9,190 bases of DNA, taken from positions 1 to 9,190 of the forward strand of contig JAJFMO010000168.1 of NCBI GenBank assembly GCA_020697475.1, read 5' to 3'. Of this stretch, positions 7,321-9,190 are shown one piece after another (position 1 is the stretch's first letter; each line of letters begins with the position of its first letter). This stretch comes from Paenibacillaceae bacterium. Lineage in GTDB: Bacteria > Bacillota > Bacilli > Paenibacillales > NBRC-103111. The translations under genes and the position numbers were made by a program. The notes below the pieces were generated by a model. That model made no database searches. It had not been told where the DNA came from and saw only the letters and a list, made by a program, of their open reading frames with translations.

Positions 7321-7500
7321 ACCTAGGGCAGGTAGGCCAGTAGCCTGCGGGTTGTTGTGGGTTTCCACTAGGTATTAATTGACCATACTGTTGATGCTCT
7401 TACTGATTAGCAGGATAGGGCGATGCTGGAGAGCAACCCGAGCGGCTAAATCAGGATCTATATGGGTGGTGATAGGGAGTCCAACGGGACTCCCTATTCC
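7321..7500 (+). ncRNA. Candidate structured RNA of unknown class
   Basis: About 180 nt with more nested and crossing helices than expected for spacer DNA. ACCTAG 7321-7326 pairs with CTAGGT 7368-7373. GTGG/CCAC forms a hairpin at 7357-7368. CGGGTTGTT 7348-7356 pairs with 7432-7440 (9 bp including one G.U). CTGATTAGC 7403-7411 pairs with 7445-7454 (9 bp, one bulged A) and crosses the previous helix, so a pseudoknot or an exclusive switch is possible. The 3' end is an 11-bp perfect hairpin, 7472-7482/7487-7497, loop AACG, followed by TCCTTTTCC. Two G.U pairs (7355-7433, 7471-7498) only work on the plus strand, which is why that strand is chosen. It opposes the IS transposase. I do not recognise the family. 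An IscB/TnpB-type guide RNA remnant is one possibility, and a bridge RNA on the other strand is less likely. Confidence 0.4.
7472..7500 (+). terminator. Strong hairpin with short T-rich tail
   Basis: An 11-bp perfect stem with a four-base loop, followed by TCCTTTTCC. The tail is interrupted by Cs, so termination may be partial. On the minus strand the hairpin has no T-tract. It would end the candidate RNA to its left. Confidence 0.4.
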
Positions 7501-7544
7501 TTTTCCATTACCCAGGAGAACCCAAAGCGGTAAACTCCGGGGGT

Positions 7545-7562
7545 TTGGGGGCTGGCCCCCAA
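7545..7562. repeat. GC-rich 7-bp hairpin
   Basis: TTGGGGG, loop CTGG, CCCCCAA, preceded by a smaller AAAC/GTTT hairpin at about 7532-7546. Compact and perfect, with no T-run and no gene adjacent on either strand. Its role is unknown. Confidence 0.6.
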
Positions 7563-7576
7563 CTAATTTCCTTTAT

Positions 7577-7825
7577 CGGGAACATAGTGAATGGTGCTAC
7601 ATTCTTTGGCTTCGAAGGCAAAATATACTGGCGCCGGCTGGCACGCTGATATTCGTGGGTTCACACACATTATTTGATACGTCCAGAGAGATAGCCTACA
7701 AACTCGCAACGTTCATGAGGGTTGAATCGACCTTGTACAAACGGCCAACGTGGATCTTCTCTCTGCCTTGCTTTTACTTTTGCCTTCGAGCCAAAGAATG
7801 TCAGGCGCATTCCAACTACTTCCGG
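7577..7825. repeat. Imperfect inverted repeat, about 45-nt arms (MITE-like)
   Basis: The core arms are 7599-7623 and 7778-7801. They are identical over ACATTCTTTGGCT and CGAAGGCAAAA except for one extra T. Similarity continues outward with a few mismatches and gaps to about 7577 and 7825. Each core is itself nearly palindromic around TTCGAA. Inside the arms, CAGAGAGA 7684-7691 pairs with TCTCTCTG 7758-7765. No target-site duplication is evident and no gene is inside. It could be a small non-autonomous element inserted just past the IS transposase, or two copies of one IS end in opposite orientation. Confidence 0.6.
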
Positions 7826-7911
7826 TGGATCGTCACCTCCTTCTCAGGGTTCACTCTCTACTTTGCCAGCCAATAACCGACGGTCATTTTCTAATCGCGT
7901 GTTTTGAGCCG

Positions 7912-9039
7912 TTAAGCGGCAAGGGGTGCTTTCATTTTCTCCAATTCCATGGCGATGGCCCATACAAATCCGACAAGCTCCCTGGCGATCGCCGCAATAA
8001 CGACGCCTCGTGGTTTTCCTTGCGCAAACATCTTTCTATACTTCTTGTGCAGTCGGTTTTGGGCTTTCTAAGAAACGGCCTGGATTTCCGGAGGAAGACC
8101 CTCCCATCTCGTTCGCATCTTTCCCCGTACCCCTGGCGTATACCGATACTGCCACGCGGCTTCGACTAATACCCTTCGGAGATGCGCGTTGCCTACTTTG
8201 GTAATCCCCCCTTGCCAACGTCCTCCCCCGGACGAACTTTCGCTAGGAACTAACCCGCAATAAGACATCAGATGCTGGGGGTGTGAGAATTGCTGGATAA
8301 CCGGACCCAGTTCTGCTGCAAGGGTGGATGCCGTAATGAGCGCAACCCCGCGCAGCGACATGAAAGCCTCGACCAAAGGAGCTTGCGATCCCTGAGTCGC
8401 TTGGTTCTCCATTTCCTTTTCGTAACGGGCGATCCGTTCCTTTGTCTCGGTGATACTATGACGATACTCCTGGAATGCTAACTGTTCGCCCGCGTGAGTG
8501 AATTTCAAGGTATCCAACCATGCTTCGTAATTTTTCGTCCAAAGCGCCATCTTTTTCACCGGTTGGAGTTGGTGGCGCAGCAGAAACTTGCCTAAACGTT
8601 GCTTGTGACGGTTCAAATCCTGCACAGCATCTTCACGAGCCCGTGCCAAGTCCCGCAGTGCTTCATCTTCCGGTGTGGGGACATAGATCGACGTGAGCTC
8701 CCGCACCCGCCAAAGGTGCGCCAAGCGAATCGCATCCCGCTTGTCTGTTTTAATGCGTCGATTGGATTGCAGCATGGCGGTTGGAGCGACAACGTTGCAA
8801 TCTACATTCATCTCCAGAAGCCAGCGATAAAGATCGAACCCGGTTGGCCCTGCTTCATAACAAACGTCCAGAACCGTCCCCTCTTCTTTACTGAGTTGGG
8901 TGACGAGCTTTCGAACAGCATCCTTGTTATGCGCGATGCTTCCCCAATACCGCGCTTCCAGCTGATCTTCCCCTGCAATGGCCACAACAATTTTTTCTTT
9001 GGACACGTCTAAACCTACGAATTTTTTAACATACTTCAT
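7912..9039 (-). pseudogene. IS110-family transposase with premature amber stop
   Basis: DEDD recombinase/transposase of the IS110 family, which moves the element with the help of an element-encoded RNA in characterised members. The N-terminal RuvC-like part shows D11 (GLDVSK), E62 (YEAGPTG), D99 and D102 (TDKRD). A coiled, charged linker spans roughly 120-215. The C-terminal serine domain has SLRGVALITASTLAAELGP at 228-246 and the SSSGGG...GGITKVGN block at 268-284, which carries the catalytic Ser. ATG 9039 has AAGGAG 9 nt upstream; the frame extends to 9156 but without better signals. Codon 324 is TAG (8068-8070), directly after GLPPEIQAVS, where relatives have Trp. The same frame then continues KAQNRLHKKYRKMF... 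to TAA at 7912-7914, so a single base change (TGG to TAG) removes 52 residues from a 375-residue protein. A shorter 323-aa product with all catalytic residues could still be made, so loss of function is likely, not proven. Confidence 0.9.
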
Positions 9040-9042
9040 AGT

Positions 9043-9148
9043 AACCGACTCCTTTTCGTGTAGCTCTGTTTTGGGTATGTTTGTGCGATGTTGGTATTCG
9101 CCAGTCTTTCCCAAAAACAACCTACGTAACGCAAAATGGTAGTCGGTT
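9043..9148 (-). ncRNA. Candidate IS leader/bridge RNA with fold-back onto the ribosome site
   Basis: AACCGACT at the predicted transcript start (9141-9148 on the minus strand) is an exact 8-nt complement of AGTCGGTT (9043-9050), which overlaps the end of the transposase AAGGAG site. The closed domain holds a 7-bp stem, TTTTGGG/CCCAAAA (9110-9116 with 9069-9075), with a 34-nt loop that contains a further GCGA/TCGC pairing. A CTAC/GTAG hairpin (9122-9125/9139-9142) competes with the closing stem. A structured RNA with large loops just upstream of the transposase is where IS110-group elements encode their bridge RNA. The same stem would also mask translation. The donor and target loops cannot be tested without the element ends. 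Confidence 0.4.
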
Positions 9149-9154
9149 TCGTTC

Positions 9155-9160
9155 ATTATA
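9155..9160 (-). promoter_or_regulatory. TATAAT -10 box of the IS transcript
   Basis: Perfect TATAAT on the minus strand, predicting a start near 9148. The hexamer at the -35 position (TTTCAA, 9178-9183) is poor, matching three of six. IS110-family elements are known to complete such promoters when the ends join in a circle, which would supply a better -35. A 5-bp GGCAG/CTGCC hairpin (9172-9190) lies beside it at the window edge. Confidence 0.45.
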
Positions 9161-9190
9161 ACTAGAACAACGGCAGCTTGAAATTCTGCC

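Larger units (their letters stand above)
7912..9190 (-). mobile_element. IS110-family insertion sequence, incomplete in window
   Basis: Covers the transposase and its upstream non-coding end. The right-hand limit (transposase 5' side) reaches or passes the window edge, and the other limit lies somewhere below 7912. No terminal inverted repeats or target duplication could be assigned, which is usual for IS110 proper. The limits given are minimal. Confidence 0.7.

Noticed and set aside
7545..7562. Hairpin of the type found beside diversity-generating retroelement variable repeats
   Set aside because: Stem and loop sizes fit, but there is no reverse transcriptase, template repeat or target gene in the window.
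7379..7876. 165-codon open frame on the plus strand with a TTG start
   Set aside because: No ribosome site, no recognisable domain, and it runs through the hairpins and the inverted repeat; the composition is unlike the real genes here.
8068..8070. In-frame TAG read as pyrrolysine or another recoding event
   Set aside because: No recoding element was seen, the position is Trp in the family, and a TGG to TAG point mutation is simpler.

Overview
The window reads as chromosome of a Paenibacillaceae-type Firmicute (Paenibacillus or Cohnella-like). This is an inference from three things: strong AGGAGG-type ribosome binding sites with a TTG start, LplB/YtcP-type sugar permeases beside a membrane-bound AraC regulator, and GC-rich genes next to AT-richer intergenic and IS DNA. 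Nothing in the window fixes the species.

Positions 1-6513 hold one tightly packed minus-strand operon, read right to left: an LplB-like CUT1 permease (TTG start), a YtcP-like CUT1 permease (1 nt gap), a membrane-anchored AraC-family regulator with an extracellular sensor (43 nt gap), a complete sulfatase (3 nt gap), and a second sulfatase (51 nt gap) that runs off the left edge. Neither sulfatase has a signal peptide and both carry a formylglycine-type Cys motif. The simplest model is import of a sulfated oligosaccharide, cytoplasmic desulfation, and control by a sensor regulator made from the same transcript. The solute-binding protein, the ATPase and the enzyme that matures the sulfatases are not in the window.

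Positions 6514-7911 contain no convincing gene. This stretch has a candidate operon promoter, a minus-strand terminator, four 24-bp repeats arranged as two facing pairs with identical 50-bp spacing, a candidate structured RNA on the plus strand (7321-7500, G.U-supported stems and crossing helices, ending in an 11-bp hairpin), and an imperfect inverted repeat of about 45 nt per arm (7577-7825).

Positions 7912-9190 are most of an IS110-family insertion sequence on the minus strand. Its transposase has the DEDD and serine motifs, but a Trp-position codon has become amber TAG and cuts off the last 52 residues, which are still readable in frame. Upstream of the transposase, a TATAAT box is followed by a leader whose first 8 nt can pair with the transposase ribosome-binding region. 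This is a candidate fold-back repressor or bridge-RNA end. The far end of the IS lies beyond the window.
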